Source: DATCMU01 sp036563245
GTDB lineage: Bacteria > Pseudomonadota > Alphaproteobacteria > Rhizobiales > Devosiaceae
Assembly (NCBI GenBank): GCA_036563245.1
Contig: DATCMU010000026.1
Coordinates: 1 to 44,137 of the forward strand
Direction: 5' to 3'
Length of the DNA: 44,137 bases
Shown: piece after piece, positions 33,775 through 41,892 of the stretch
Layout: each line of letters begins with the position of its first letter
Position numbering within the stretch: position 1 is the first letter of the stretch
Position numbers and translations under genes: made by a program
The notes under the pieces: model-generated
Seen by the model: the letters and a program-made list of their open reading frames with translations, nothing else
The model's database searches: none
What the model was told of the DNA's origin: nothing

Positions 33775-35297
33775 ATCCGGCCGAATGGCTCCGGCGCACC
33801 GCCCGCCGATTTCCCGACAGGCCCGCGCTGTTCACGGGGGCGGACGTTGTCGCGGACTATCAGGCGTTCGACCGCGAAGCCGCCGCAATCGGCGCGGGCC
33901 TGGCGCGATGGCACGGGATTTCTCCGGGTGACCGGGTGGCGCTGTTTGCAGTCAATTGCGTGGAGTATCTCACGGTGCTTTACGGTGCCTGGTATTGCGG
34001 TGCCGCCGCCGTGCCGATCAACGCCAAGCTGCACGTGAACGAGGTTGCCTGGGTGCTGGCCAACTCCGGCGCCAGGGTCTGTTTCGCCGACACGGATCAT
34101 GCCCCGGAGCTTCGTGCGCGCGTCGGCGAAGGTATCACGGTGATAGACATCGGGGGACCGGAATTCAAACGCCTCGTCGATGCCGCGCCGCTCGCCGAAC
34201 CTGTCGCGCGCGAACTGGATGATGTGCTGTGGGTGTTCTACACTTCGGGCACCACCGGAAAGCCCAAGGGCGTCATGCTTTCGGCTGCCAACCTGGCGGC
34301 CATGACGTTCTCCTATTTCGTAGATGTCGACGAAGTCGATCCGGATGACGCAGCCCTTTATGCCGCGCCAATGTCGCACGGCGCCGGGCTCTACAATTTC
34401 ATGCATGTAATCAGAGGCGCACGCCACGTGGTTCCGAAATCGTCCGGTTTCGAACCAGCGGAGGTCCTGGGCCTCGCCGCCCGGCTCGGCAACGTGTCGA
34501 TGTTTGCCGCGCCCACGATGGTGCGCCGCCTGGTTGATGCCGCCAAGGCAATCGGATCGAAGGGCGACGGGATAAAGACGATCGTCTATGGCGGCGGACC
34601 GATGTATGTCGCCGACATTGTCGACGCCGTCGATGCGATGGGGCCGCGTTTCGTGCAGATCTATGGCCAGGGCGAATGCCCGATGTCGATCACCGCCCTC
34701 AGCCGGGAGGAGGTGGCCGATCGAACTTCGCCGCGCTGGCGGGAACGGCTGGCGTCGGTAGGACGGGCGCAATCCATCGCTCGCGTGAAGACCGTCGATG
34801 CCGATGGCAAGGCGCTGGGCCCCGGCGAGGTTGGCGAAATTCTGGTTCACGGCATGGGCGTGATGCGCGGCTACTGGGATAATCCCGAAGCGACCGGCGC
34901 AACCCTCCGCGAGGGATGGCTGCGGACCGGCGATATCGGCGCAATCGATGAGGATGGCTATCTCACGCTGCATGATCGGTCCAAGGACGTGATCATATCG
35001 GGAGGATCCAATATCTACCCGCGTGAAGTCGAGGAGGTTCTGCTCACCCATTCCGGCGTGCACGAGGTCGCCGTTGTGGGGCGCCGGCACCCCGATTGGG
35101 GCGAGGAGGTGGTGGCATTCGTCGTGCCGGTTCCGGGCGCGAGCGTCAAGGAGGGGGAACTCGACGCCTTGTGCCTTGCCGCCATCGCCCGGTTCAAGCG
35201 GCCCAAGGCCTACTTCTTCCGGCCCGAACTACCCAAGAACAACTATGGCAAGGTGCTCAAGACCGAATTGCGGGCACAACTGGAGGAAAAACCATGA
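33771..35297 (+). CDS. AMP-forming acyl-CoA synthetase
   Basis: 508 residues from GTG 33771, which overlaps the thiolase stop by 4 nt. The ATP loop is YTSGTTGKPKGVM; YGQGE replaces the usual YGxTE motif A5; LRTGDIGAIDEDGYL and the C-terminal hinge DRSKDVIISGGSNIYPREVE follow; NYGKVLKTELR near the end carries the catalytic Lys. It activates a carboxylic acid, of unknown chain type, to its CoA ester in the cytoplasm. The next gene starts in an ATGA overlap. Confidence 0.92.
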   Translation: MNPAEWLRRTARRFPDRPALFTGADVVADYQAFDREAAAIGAGLARWHGISPGDRVALFAVNCVEYLTVLYGAWYCGAAAVPINAKLHVNEVAWVLANSGARVCFADTDHAPELRARVGEGITVIDIGGPEFKRLVDAAPLAEPVARELDDVLWVFYTSGTTGKPKGVMLSAANLAAMTFSYFVDVDEVDPDDAALYAAPMSHGAGLYNFMHVIRGARHVVPKSSGFEPAEVLGLAARLGNVSMFAAPTMVRRLVDAAKAIGSKGDGIKTIVYGGGPMYVADIVDAVDAMGPRFVQIYGQGECPMSITALSREEVADRTSPRWRERLASVGRAQSIARVKTVDADGKALGPGEVGEILVHGMGVMRGYWDNPEATGATLREGWLRTGDIGAIDEDGYLTLHDRSKDVIISGGSNIYPREVEEVLLTHSGVHEVAVVGRRHPDWGEEVVAFVVPVPGASVKEGELDALCLAAIARFKRPKAYFFRPELPKNNYGKVLKTELRAQLEEKP

Positions 35298-36103
35298 GCA
35301 AGGGATATCTCGATGGCCGTACGGCGCTGGTCACCGGATCGGTGCAGGGCATAGGGCTCGCCATTGCAAGGGCATTGGCGGAAGAGGGCGCGCGCATAGC
35401 GCTGCACGGTCTTGCCGACGCCGATACCAGCCTGATGGCGCAGACCGAAATGCGCGAGGCCGGTGCGCCCGAAACGCGTTTCTTCGACGCCGACCTGAGG
35501 GACGTTCAGGCAATTGAACGGATGATGGACGAGGTCGCCGAATGGGGTGGCGCGGACATCCTGGTCAACAACGCGGGCATCCAGAACACAGTGTCGCTGA
35601 AGGACGCATCGCCGGAAATCTGGGACGCGATCATCGCGGTCAACCTCTCCGGGGCCTTCCACACCATGCGCCGCGCGCTTCCGGCGATGGCCGAGCGCGG
35701 TTTCGGGCGGGTGGTCAATATCGCTTCGGTGCACGGCCTGGTCGCCTCGGTAAACAAGGCGCCCTATGTCGCGGCCAAGCATGGCCTGGTGGGGATGAGC
35801 CGTGTGGCGGCCCTGGAATACGCGACTGCCGGCTCGAAGGCGTCCGGCGGCGTGACGGTCAATTGCATCTGTCCGGGTTGGACGGAAACCACGCTCATCC
35901 AGCCGCAGGTGGCGGCGCGGGCAGCCGAATTCGGCGGGGACCGCGAGAAGGGGATTTCCAGCTTGCTGGCCGAAAAGCAGCCAACCCGGCGCATGTCCGA
36001 TCCATCTGAAATCGGGCGGTTGGCGGCGTGGCTTTGCCATTCGGCCTCGCACAACGTTACAGGCGCAGCCATTCCGGTTGACGGGGGCTGGACCGCGCAG
36101 TGA
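35294..36103 (+). CDS. SDR dehydrogenase, 3-hydroxybutyrate dehydrogenase type
   Basis: 269 residues from ATG 35294 in an ATGA overlap with the ligase gene. The cofactor loop is TGSVQGIG, then NNAGIQ, the catalytic Ser in NIASVHG, and YVAAKHG. NNAGIQ, NIASVHG and the CPGWTETTLIQPQV segment resemble D-3-hydroxybutyrate dehydrogenases. The context (thiolase plus CoA ligase) fits ketone-body or 3-hydroxy acid use, but the exact chain length is not shown by the sequence. Confidence 0.87.
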   Translation: MSKGYLDGRTALVTGSVQGIGLAIARALAEEGARIALHGLADADTSLMAQTEMREAGAPETRFFDADLRDVQAIERMMDEVAEWGGADILVNNAGIQNTVSLKDASPEIWDAIIAVNLSGAFHTMRRALPAMAERGFGRVVNIASVHGLVASVNKAPYVAAKHGLVGMSRVAALEYATAGSKASGGVTVNCICPGWTETTLIQPQVAARAAEFGGDREKGISSLLAEKQPTRRMSDPSEIGRLAAWLCHSASHNVTGAAIPVDGGWTAQ

Positions 36104-36145
36104 CCGGTGCCTTTAGGGTCATGTGCGCCTTGCCCGGCGACGCGA

Positions 36146-36562
36146 TCAATTGCCTCCGGCGGCCTGGCGGGCCTGGTCGAAAGCCGCGCCCAGCGAGCGA
36201 ATGAAGGCCTCGCTGGTCAGCGTTGCGCCGGAAATGATGTTCACATTGGCGCTTTGCGCGGTGACCACCTCATTGGCCAGCATGGGTAGCGCCTGGCGGT
36301 TGATTTCAATCGAGGTCCCCGTATGGCGCGGGAAATCGAGCAGGTTGAACCCGGCGATTTTGCCGCCCTTGATGGTGACCTGCATCTGCACCCGGCCATA
36401 ATACGCGTCTTCGCTGGGTCCGGTATAGGTGCCGTCCGCATAGACCGGACCGCTGTTCGACGCGGCCACGATCATCGGTTGGGCGGAGGGCGGCGTTTCG
36501 ACTGCGAAGGCCGGGGCCGCGGGCAGGGCGATGGCAAGAATGGAACAGGCAATGGACTTCAA
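36146..36562 (-). CDS. Periplasmic FMN-binding-domain protein
   Basis: 138 residues from TTG 36562, preferred because GGAGG sits 5 nt upstream; the in-frame ATG at 36574 would place that site inside the gene. The N-terminus KSIACSILAIALPAAPAFA is a signal peptide. The mature domain has YTGPSEDAYYGRVQMQVTIKGGKIAGF and ends with ISGATLTSEAF, the SGAT-type motif where ApbE attaches FMN covalently through Thr. It could act as a periplasmic electron carrier. It is alone, convergent with the 3-hydroxybutyrate dehydrogenase-type gene; no ApbE or Nqr/Rnf gene is visible. Confidence 0.8.
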   Translation of the reverse strand: MKSIACSILAIALPAAPAFAVETPPSAQPMIVAASNSGPVYADGTYTGPSEDAYYGRVQMQVTIKGGKIAGFNLLDFPRHTGTSIEINRQALPMLANEVVTAQSANVNIISGATLTSEAFIRSLGAAFDQARQAAGGN

Positions 36563-36788
36563 CTTTACCTCCATTGGTTGACGGGCAACCTAGAAGGCCA
36601 ACCTGACGCCTACCTGAACCGCTTGCCATTGCTGCTTCGCCCGATCGCCCCAGGATTTTAGAACTGCCTGTTGATGACGGCGGGGGCGGCTCGCCTGATG
36701 ACGATGTGCTGGTTGGCGAGGAAGCTGCAATTCGCGCTCCAGCAACCGCCAGCCACTGAATGGGCACGATTGCGCGGTCCCGACGCCT

Positions 36789-37013
36789 CAATTCGGCGAC
36801 CTCATCAAGCAACTCAAGGCCGAGGAGATCGGGATCTTCTTCATCAGCCGAGATTTCCATGACGGTTTCGATCTGGCGGATCGCGTATGCGTGATGAAGA
36901 ACGGGCAGGTCGTTGGGACTGTGAAGTCCTCGGAAGTGATCAGGGATGAGGTGCCCGGAATGGTCATTCTGGGCAAGAATCCGCCTGCAGCGATACCAGG
37001 TCCGGGTGCCGCG
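36789..37013 (+). pseudogene. Fragment of a sugar ABC transporter ATPase (ribose/xylose type)
   Basis: The frame from 36789 reads about 75 residues closely resembling the C-terminal end of sugar ABC ATPases: LIKQLKAEEIGIFFISRD, then FDLADRVCVMKNGQVVGT, then DEVPGMVILGKNPPAAIPGPGA. There is no start, no Walker A and no signature upstream. The H-loop His of the usual LISHD is Arg here (FISRD), which would abolish ATPase activity. After PGPGA the frame runs into unrelated sequence. This is a decayed remnant of a gene no longer present; the surrounding 36575-37290 contains no intact gene. Confidence 0.75.
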
Positions 37014-37147
37014 GCTGCCTTGAAAGCCTGCCCTTACAGGAGCACGGGCATGCGCCCGGGATGCAGAAGGCGTCCTTGGCGTTTCCGTATCCGGCTTCCG
37101 CTTCCATGTTCACGGAAGAACGCGCGATTGTTCACGTAACTGCGAAC

Positions 37148-37175
37148 ACTGCGTTCACACATGGTGACACGCAGT
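37148..37175. promoter_or_regulatory. Imperfect inverted repeat upstream of the bufferin cluster
   Basis: ACTGCGTTCAC (37148-37158) pairs with GTGACACGCAGT (37164-37175) with one unpaired base and a 5-nt loop. It lies about 120 nt before bufA and could be an operator or the end of an upstream transcript. A second small palindrome, GGGCCGC-C-GCGGCCC at 37265-37279, precedes the ribosome-binding site. Function is unproven. Confidence 0.35.
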
Positions 37176-37296
37176 TGAGGCATCGTCAGGAGCGTTGATT
37201 TCTCTCAAGACAGAGGGGGCGCTAGTCCTTTGGCGCAGGGGATGACCCCGGCAAGTCGCGGCGAGGGCCGCCGCGGCCCACAATTGGAGGACTGAA

Positions 37297-37611
37297 ATGA
37301 GCTCGAAAGCTACCGCCATTCTCGTCAGCACCGCAATGACCGCCGCATTGGCCGGTCTTGCCGCAACGACTGTTCCGAGCGTCGCCGACGACATGGCCGC
37401 CATGGAAAAATGCTTCGGCGTATCCGTCGCCGGCAAGAACGATTGCGCGGCCGGTCCGGGCACTACCTGCGCCGGCACCTCGAAGGTCGACTACCAGGGC
37501 AACTCCTGGGCCTATGTGCCTGCCGGACTGTGCGACAACGCGGAGTTCTGGAGCAAGGTGCTGCCGGGTGGCCGCACCGGTTCGCTCGAGGCGCTCAAGC
37601 GCGACATCTGA
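37297..37611 (+). CDS. bufA: DUF2282 bufferin-type RiPP precursor
   Basis: 104 residues; GGAGG sits 6 nt before ATG 37297. Residues 1-30 form an export signal (ATAILVSTAMTAALAGLAATTVPSVA). The rest matches DUF2282: MEKCFGVSVAGKNDC, TTCAGTS, WAYVPAGLCDN, with four cysteines at 39, 50, 58 and 79. In Caulobacter, DUF2282 bufferins are post-translationally modified by their MNIO partner at the central cysteines and bind copper in the periplasm. By that analogy C50 and C58 are the likely modification sites here. It leads the cluster with bufB, bufC and DoxX genes. Symbol given by analogy. Confidence 0.88.
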   Translation: MSSKATAILVSTAMTAALAGLAATTVPSVADDMAAMEKCFGVSVAGKNDCAAGPGTTCAGTSKVDYQGNSWAYVPAGLCDNAEFWSKVLPGGRTGSLEALKRDI

Positions 37612-37681
37612 ACCTGAATCGCCGTCCGCCGGCTGCATCTGCGACCGGCGGACGCATGCTCCCGATCACAGGAGACAAGAA

Positions 37682-38542
37682 ATGCCGGAGAAGCGTGAAG
37701 TACCAGCGCGCGCGGGCGCCGGGCTGAAGTCGGAGCACTATCGCGACATTTTCGCAACGCGGCCGGACATCGGCTTTTTCGAGATTCACGCGGAAAACTA
37801 CATGGGCGCTGGCGGGCTTCCGCATAAAGCCCTTTCGGCATTGCGCCGGGACTATGCGCTCAGCGTTCATGGCGTGGGGATGTCTATTGGCGCGGAACGC
37901 GATCTCGATCCCGTGCATCTGGGGCGCCTGAAGGCGGTCGTCCAGCGCTACGAACCCGGACTTGTTTCCGAGCATCTCGCCTGGTCGACGCATGACGACG
38001 TCTTTTTCAACGACCTGCTGCCCCTTCCATATACCGGGGCCGTCTTGAGGCGGGTGACAGAGCATGTCGACCAGGTGCAGGAAGCGCTTGGCCGGCCAAT
38101 ATTGATGGAAAACCCCTCGACCTATGTCGCCTTCGCGCAAAGCGAAATGAGCGAGGTCGAATTCATTCGCGAATTGCAGCGGCGCTCCGGTTGCGGCCTG
38201 CTGCTCGATGTCAACAATGTGCATGTCTCCGCGATCAACCAGAACTACGATGCCATTGCCTATCTCGACGCTTTTCCACTCGAGCATGTGGCCGAAATCC
38301 ACCTGGGCGGCCATGCCACGGATACAGACGACCATGGCCATGAATTGCTCATCGATGCGCATGATCGCGCCGTTGCCGATCCGGTTTGGGCGCTATACGA
38401 ACACGTGATCGGCCGCCTGGGTGCGCGACCAACGCTGATCGAGTGGGACAATGATATCCCGGCCTGGCCGGTGCTCAAGGCGGATGTCGACGCCGCGGAA
38501 GCCATTCTCGCGGCGGCGAGGCGGTCAAGCCATGCAGCCTGA
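37682..38542 (+). CDS. bufB: DUF692 multinuclear nonheme iron oxygenase (MNIO), bufferin maturase
   Basis: 286 residues from ATG 37682, 70 nt after bufA and preceded by AGGAGA. The TIM-barrel family motifs are clear: FFEIHAENYMG, LSVHGVGMSIG, LVSEHLAWS, LMENPSTY, LLLDVNNVHVSA, EIHLGGH and LIEWDNDIP. The His/Glu/Asp residues in these segments (for example H63, H98, E143, D176, H207 and E254) are the expected iron-site candidates. MNIO enzymes such as MbnB, TglH and BufB oxidise Cys side chains of precursor peptides. This one should modify the BufA product. It overlaps bufC by 11 nt. Confidence 0.92.
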   Translation: MPEKREVPARAGAGLKSEHYRDIFATRPDIGFFEIHAENYMGAGGLPHKALSALRRDYALSVHGVGMSIGAERDLDPVHLGRLKAVVQRYEPGLVSEHLAWSTHDDVFFNDLLPLPYTGAVLRRVTEHVDQVQEALGRPILMENPSTYVAFAQSEMSEVEFIRELQRRSGCGLLLDVNNVHVSAINQNYDAIAYLDAFPLEHVAEIHLGGHATDTDDHGHELLIDAHDRAVADPVWALYEHVIGRLGARPTLIEWDNDIPAWPVLKADVDAAEAILAAARRSSHAA

Positions 38543-39311
38543 CCTGAGCCAGAAATCCTTTGCGGCGGGATTGTTGTCGCCGGGAATCGACTTGCCGGAA
38601 GGCGTTGTCGATCCGGACGGGCGGCCCGCGCCGAAACGCTATGCGGTCTACCGCAACAATGTCACGGTCTCGCTGATCGAGGCCATCGTTGCTGGCTATC
38701 CAGCTGTGCAGGCGTTGGTCGGCGAGGCCTTTTTCCGCGCCATGGCCCGGCAGTTCGTGCGCAGCCATCCGCCATGCAGCCCGTTGCTCATGGACTATGG
38801 CGCGGGTTTTGCCGAGTTCATCGAAAACTATGCGCCGGCGCACCCTTTGCCATTCCTGCCCGACGTGGCGCGCCTCGAGCGGGCATGGCTCGACGCGTTT
38901 CACTCGGCGGATGCGGTGCCGCTCGCGGCAAACAGGCTGGCGGGGTTGGGCGAAGCCGATTTTGCCCGGTCCAGGTTCGTCGTGCATCCCGCCACCCGAC
39001 TGGTCGCTTCCCGTTTCGCGGTGTTCGACCTGTGGCGGGCGGGCAGGGGAATGCGTGACATCGCAGATATCGATCCCGGGCTTGCCCAGGCCGCGCTCGT
39101 CGTGCGGCCGGAGGTTGTCGTGGACGTTCTCGGCCTATCCCAGGGCGGCGCCTCGTTCGCGGCCCGCCTGATGGCGGGGGCTGATCCCGTGTCTGCCGCC
39201 GGCGACGCGCTTGCGGCGGAACCGGAATTCGATCTTGCCGCTGCTCTTGCGACGATGCTGTCGGCCGGTGCTTTCGCCGACATTGAAACCTTAAGGGAGG
39301 ACAAGCGATGA
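38532..39311 (+). CDS. bufC: DUF2063 partner protein of the MNIO enzyme
   Basis: 259 residues from ATG 38532, overlapping bufB by 11 nt. The N-terminal half shows the DUF2063 signature (KRYAVYRNNVTVSLIEAIVAGYPAVQALVGEAFFRAMARQF) and PLLMDYGAGFAEFIE. In characterised MNIO systems, DUF2063 proteins form a complex with the oxygenase and help present the precursor. It is cytoplasmic, with no signal peptide. The stop overlaps the DoxX start by 4 nt. Confidence 0.9.
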   Translation: MQPDLSQKSFAAGLLSPGIDLPEGVVDPDGRPAPKRYAVYRNNVTVSLIEAIVAGYPAVQALVGEAFFRAMARQFVRSHPPCSPLLMDYGAGFAEFIENYAPAHPLPFLPDVARLERAWLDAFHSADAVPLAANRLAGLGEADFARSRFVVHPATRLVASRFAVFDLWRAGRGMRDIADIDPGLAQAALVVRPEVVVDVLGLSQGGASFAARLMAGADPVSAAGDALAAEPEFDLAAALATMLSAGAFADIETLREDKR

Positions 39312-39811
39312 TCGACTGGCTTCTTGGCCGCTTTCGGCCGCTGGAGGAGCGTCCCGTCTGGGCCGTCCTCATCGCCGGCGGAGTGCTGTTTGCGGTGCGC
39401 GTGTTTGTCGCCCTGCCGTTCTGGGCGTCCGGGCAGACGAAATGGGTGTCCTTCCCCACCCATCTGGCCACCAGCGCCAGATACCTGTTTGCCAATGAAT
39501 ACCGTATCCACTTGCCCGGTCTCGAGTTTGGCCTGCCGTATCCCGGGGTAATGGCGTACCTGTCGGGGCTGGGGGAGATCATCCTGCCGGTCATGCTGAT
39601 CGCGGGACTGCTGAGCCGCCCCGCCGCGCTGGGCATCCTGGCGATGACAGTGGTGATCGAAACGGTCTATCCCGATGCGTGGCCAATCCATATCCAGTGG
39701 GCGGGTGCCGCTCTGGCCATCACCTTGTTCGGTCCGGGAGTGTTCTCGTTCGACTGGGCAGCGCGCAAGCTCGGTTCTGGCCGGAACACGGTGAAAGGCG
39801 CGGTTCGATAG
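39308..39811 (+). CDS. DoxX-family membrane protein of the bufferin cluster
   Basis: 167 residues in an ATGA overlap with bufC. About four hydrophobic helices are predicted, including WAVLIAGGVLFAVRVFVALPF and EIILPVMLIAGLLSRPAALGILAMTVVIE. DoxX/DUF417-like proteins are regular fourth members of bufferin operons (sometimes called BufD). The role may be redox or transport support in the membrane; it is not established. The gene converges with the histidine kinase, 16 nt away. Confidence 0.85.
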   Translation: MIDWLLGRFRPLEERPVWAVLIAGGVLFAVRVFVALPFWASGQTKWVSFPTHLATSARYLFANEYRIHLPGLEFGLPYPGVMAYLSGLGEIILPVMLIAGLLSRPAALGILAMTVVIETVYPDAWPIHIQWAGAALAITLFGPGVFSFDWAARKLGSGRNTVKGAVR

Positions 39812-39827
39812 CGCCCGGAGCTCTTGT

Positions 39828-41237
39828 TCAGGCGCCGTCTGCATGAAGCTGCCGGTCGGCGGCGGGCAACCGGAGCGTCACCTTCAGGCCACCGAGGGCG
39901 GAGGCAGAGAAGTCCATCGATCCGCCATTCATGGCAACGATTTCCCGCGCGATCGCCAGGCCGATGCCGGTGCCTGATTTCGTCTGATCCAGGCGGCGTC
40001 CGCGTTCGCCGACCATGGCCATCTGCTTGGCACTCAGGCCGGGCCCGTCTTCTTCCACTTCGAGGCGCACCATCTGCGTTTCACCGGTGGCGGTCAGCCT
40101 GATCGTGCTGGCGGCATACTGGGTTGCGTTGTCCAGAACGATCCCGAGCAGTTCGGTCAGGTCGGAGGGGTCCAGGTCGACCGCAAGGCCTGATGCAACA
40201 TTGCGTTGCCAGTGCAGGTCCCGGCCCTTGGGCGTCTTGGCAAGGGTATTGGCTATCTTCGCGGTCAGCTTGCCGATGTCCGTGACGTAGTGGTCTGCGC
40301 GGGAGCGGAAACGCAGCCGAGAGAGGCTCAACTGATGATCGATGGTGCGCGCCATGTCTTCGGCAAGTTGCTCGATGGCGCTGGCCGATTCCGGATTGCC
40401 GGCCTGGCGAAGCTGCTCGGCTTCCGCGGTCAGCACCGTGAGGCTGGTCTTGAGGCCGTGGGCCAGGTCTGCGGCGCGGTCGCGCGCAAAGCCGATAGAG
40501 ATCTCCTGGGTGCGCAGCAGTTCATTGACCTCGGCCACCAGCGGCATGACTTCGGCGGGGTAGTTGCCCACCAGCGAACGGGACTTGCCCGAGCGGATGG
40601 CTTCGAGCCCACGGCGAATGGTGTTGAGCGGTTTCAACCCCAGCGACACCTGAATCCATGCGGCGAGTATCAGCGCGACGGCCAGCAGCGACAGATCGCG
40701 CGCCAGTTCGTAGCCGAAATCGGCCTTGGCCTGTTCGACCGAACCGAGGTCCTCGGCCACGGCCAGGTCGAGCCGGCGCTGGCGGCCTGGCGTGGTGTCG
40801 AAGGTCAGGCGACGCATGGCGGCCAGGGCGGGGCGCCCGTCCGGGGCGGTTATCCTGATGAATTGCAGCCCGGTGGCAGCCGAGGTCGGGTCCGGCAGGC
40901 TCAGTGTTGAGTCCCATAGCGAACGCGACGTCGAAAGCGCGCCGGTCTCGGGGTCCTCTATCTGCCAGTAGAGGCCGCCGAATGGCGTGTTGAAGCGGGG
41001 GTCGGCGAGCGGTTGTGACAGGCCCGGTTGTTCACCAGACGAATCAACAAGTGCGATCAACCTGTTGACCTGATTGGTAAGGTCCACCTGCAACGTTCTT
41101 TCGACATGGGCCGAAAAGAGAGCCGTTATCGCCAATCCGGCAACCACAAGCGCCAGGGAAATCGACGCCGCCGACGCGATCAGCAGGCGCAGCCGCAAAG
41201 CCGGCGGGCGCCGTGAAAGGTCCGCTTTACCGGGCAT
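39828..41237 (-). CDS. Sensor histidine kinase with an atypical His box
   Basis: 469 residues from ATG 41237; the stop of the regulator gene overlaps it by 11 nt. TM1 spans about 17-43 and TM2 about 182-203, with a periplasmic domain of roughly 140 residues between them. A HAMP-like linker follows. The phosphorylated His is H260 in DLAHGLKTSLTVL; the usual Pro of KTPL is Ser. The ATPase domain has VLDNATQYA (N-box), EDGPGLS and GTGIGLAIAREI (G boxes). The layout recalls PhoQ/FeuQ-type sensors of cations or cell-envelope state. An in-frame extension to 41345 is unlikely. Confidence 0.9.
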   Translation of the reverse strand: MPGKADLSRRPPALRLRLLIASAASISLALVVAGLAITALFSAHVERTLQVDLTNQVNRLIALVDSSGEQPGLSQPLADPRFNTPFGGLYWQIEDPETGALSTSRSLWDSTLSLPDPTSAATGLQFIRITAPDGRPALAAMRRLTFDTTPGRQRRLDLAVAEDLGSVEQAKADFGYELARDLSLLAVALILAAWIQVSLGLKPLNTIRRGLEAIRSGKSRSLVGNYPAEVMPLVAEVNELLRTQEISIGFARDRAADLAHGLKTSLTVLTAEAEQLRQAGNPESASAIEQLAEDMARTIDHQLSLSRLRFRSRADHYVTDIGKLTAKIANTLAKTPKGRDLHWQRNVASGLAVDLDPSDLTELLGIVLDNATQYAASTIRLTATGETQMVRLEVEEDGPGLSAKQMAMVGERGRRLDQTKSGTGIGLAIAREIVAMNGGSMDFSASALGGLKVTLRLPAADRQLHADGA

Positions 41238-41892
41238 CGCCGTCCATGATGTATCCGAACCCGCGCCGCGTCTCGATGGCGCCATGGCCGAGCTTGCGCC
41301 GGACGCGCCCGACCAGCACCTCAACGGCATTGCTGTCTCCGGCATAGTCCTGTTGATAGAGGTGCTCGCCGAGTTCGTTCTGGTCCACGACGCGCCCGTG
41401 GTGATGCATGAGATAGGCGACGAGCCGGTATTCCTGCGGGCTCAGGGAAACCGGCTGGCCAGCCCGGGAAACGCGCATCAGGCGGGTGTCCAGGCAAAGA
41501 TCGCCCACTTCGATCACGGGACTGGCAATACCCGCCGACCGGCGGATCAGCGCCCTTGTCCGGGCCACCAGTTCCTCCATCCGGAAAGGCTTGGTGAGAT
41601 AGTCGTCGCCGCCAGCGTCGATGCCTTCGACCCGCTCCTCCCAATTGCCGCGCGCCGTGAGTATGAGCACCGGAGCCATGTTTCCCGCCTTGCGCCAACG
41701 CTTGAGCATGGTCAGGCCATCGAGTCCGGGCAGGCCAAGGTCGAGAATGATGGCATCGTAGTTTTCCGTGTCGCCACGAAACCACGCCTGCTCGCCATCC
41801 GGCTCGTGATCGATCGCGAAGCCGGCCTGCTCGAGCGCCGACACGACATTGCCCGCGATCCGCATGTCGTCCTCGACCAGCAGAACCCTCAT
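41227..41892 (-). CDS. OmpR/PhoB-type response regulator
   Basis: 221 residues. The receiver domain has the acidic pair E7-D8-D9, phosphoacceptor D51 (IILDLGLPG), T79 and K101 (YLTKPF). The C-terminal winged helix includes LDTRLMRVSRAGQPVSLSPQEYRLVAYLM and the end segment VEVLVGRVRRKLG. It is translated between the PepSY gene (ATGA overlap) and the kinase (11-nt overlap). Its targets probably include the divergent promoters at 42423-42515. Confidence 0.94.
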   Translation of the reverse strand: MRVLLVEDDMRIAGNVVSALEQAGFAIDHEPDGEQAWFRGDTENYDAIILDLGLPGLDGLTMLKRWRKAGNMAPVLILTARGNWEERVEGIDAGGDDYLTKPFRMEELVARTRALIRRSAGIASPVIEVGDLCLDTRLMRVSRAGQPVSLSPQEYRLVAYLMHHHGRVVDQNELGEHLYQQDYAGDSNAVEVLVGRVRRKLGHGAIETRRGFGYIMDGDAR

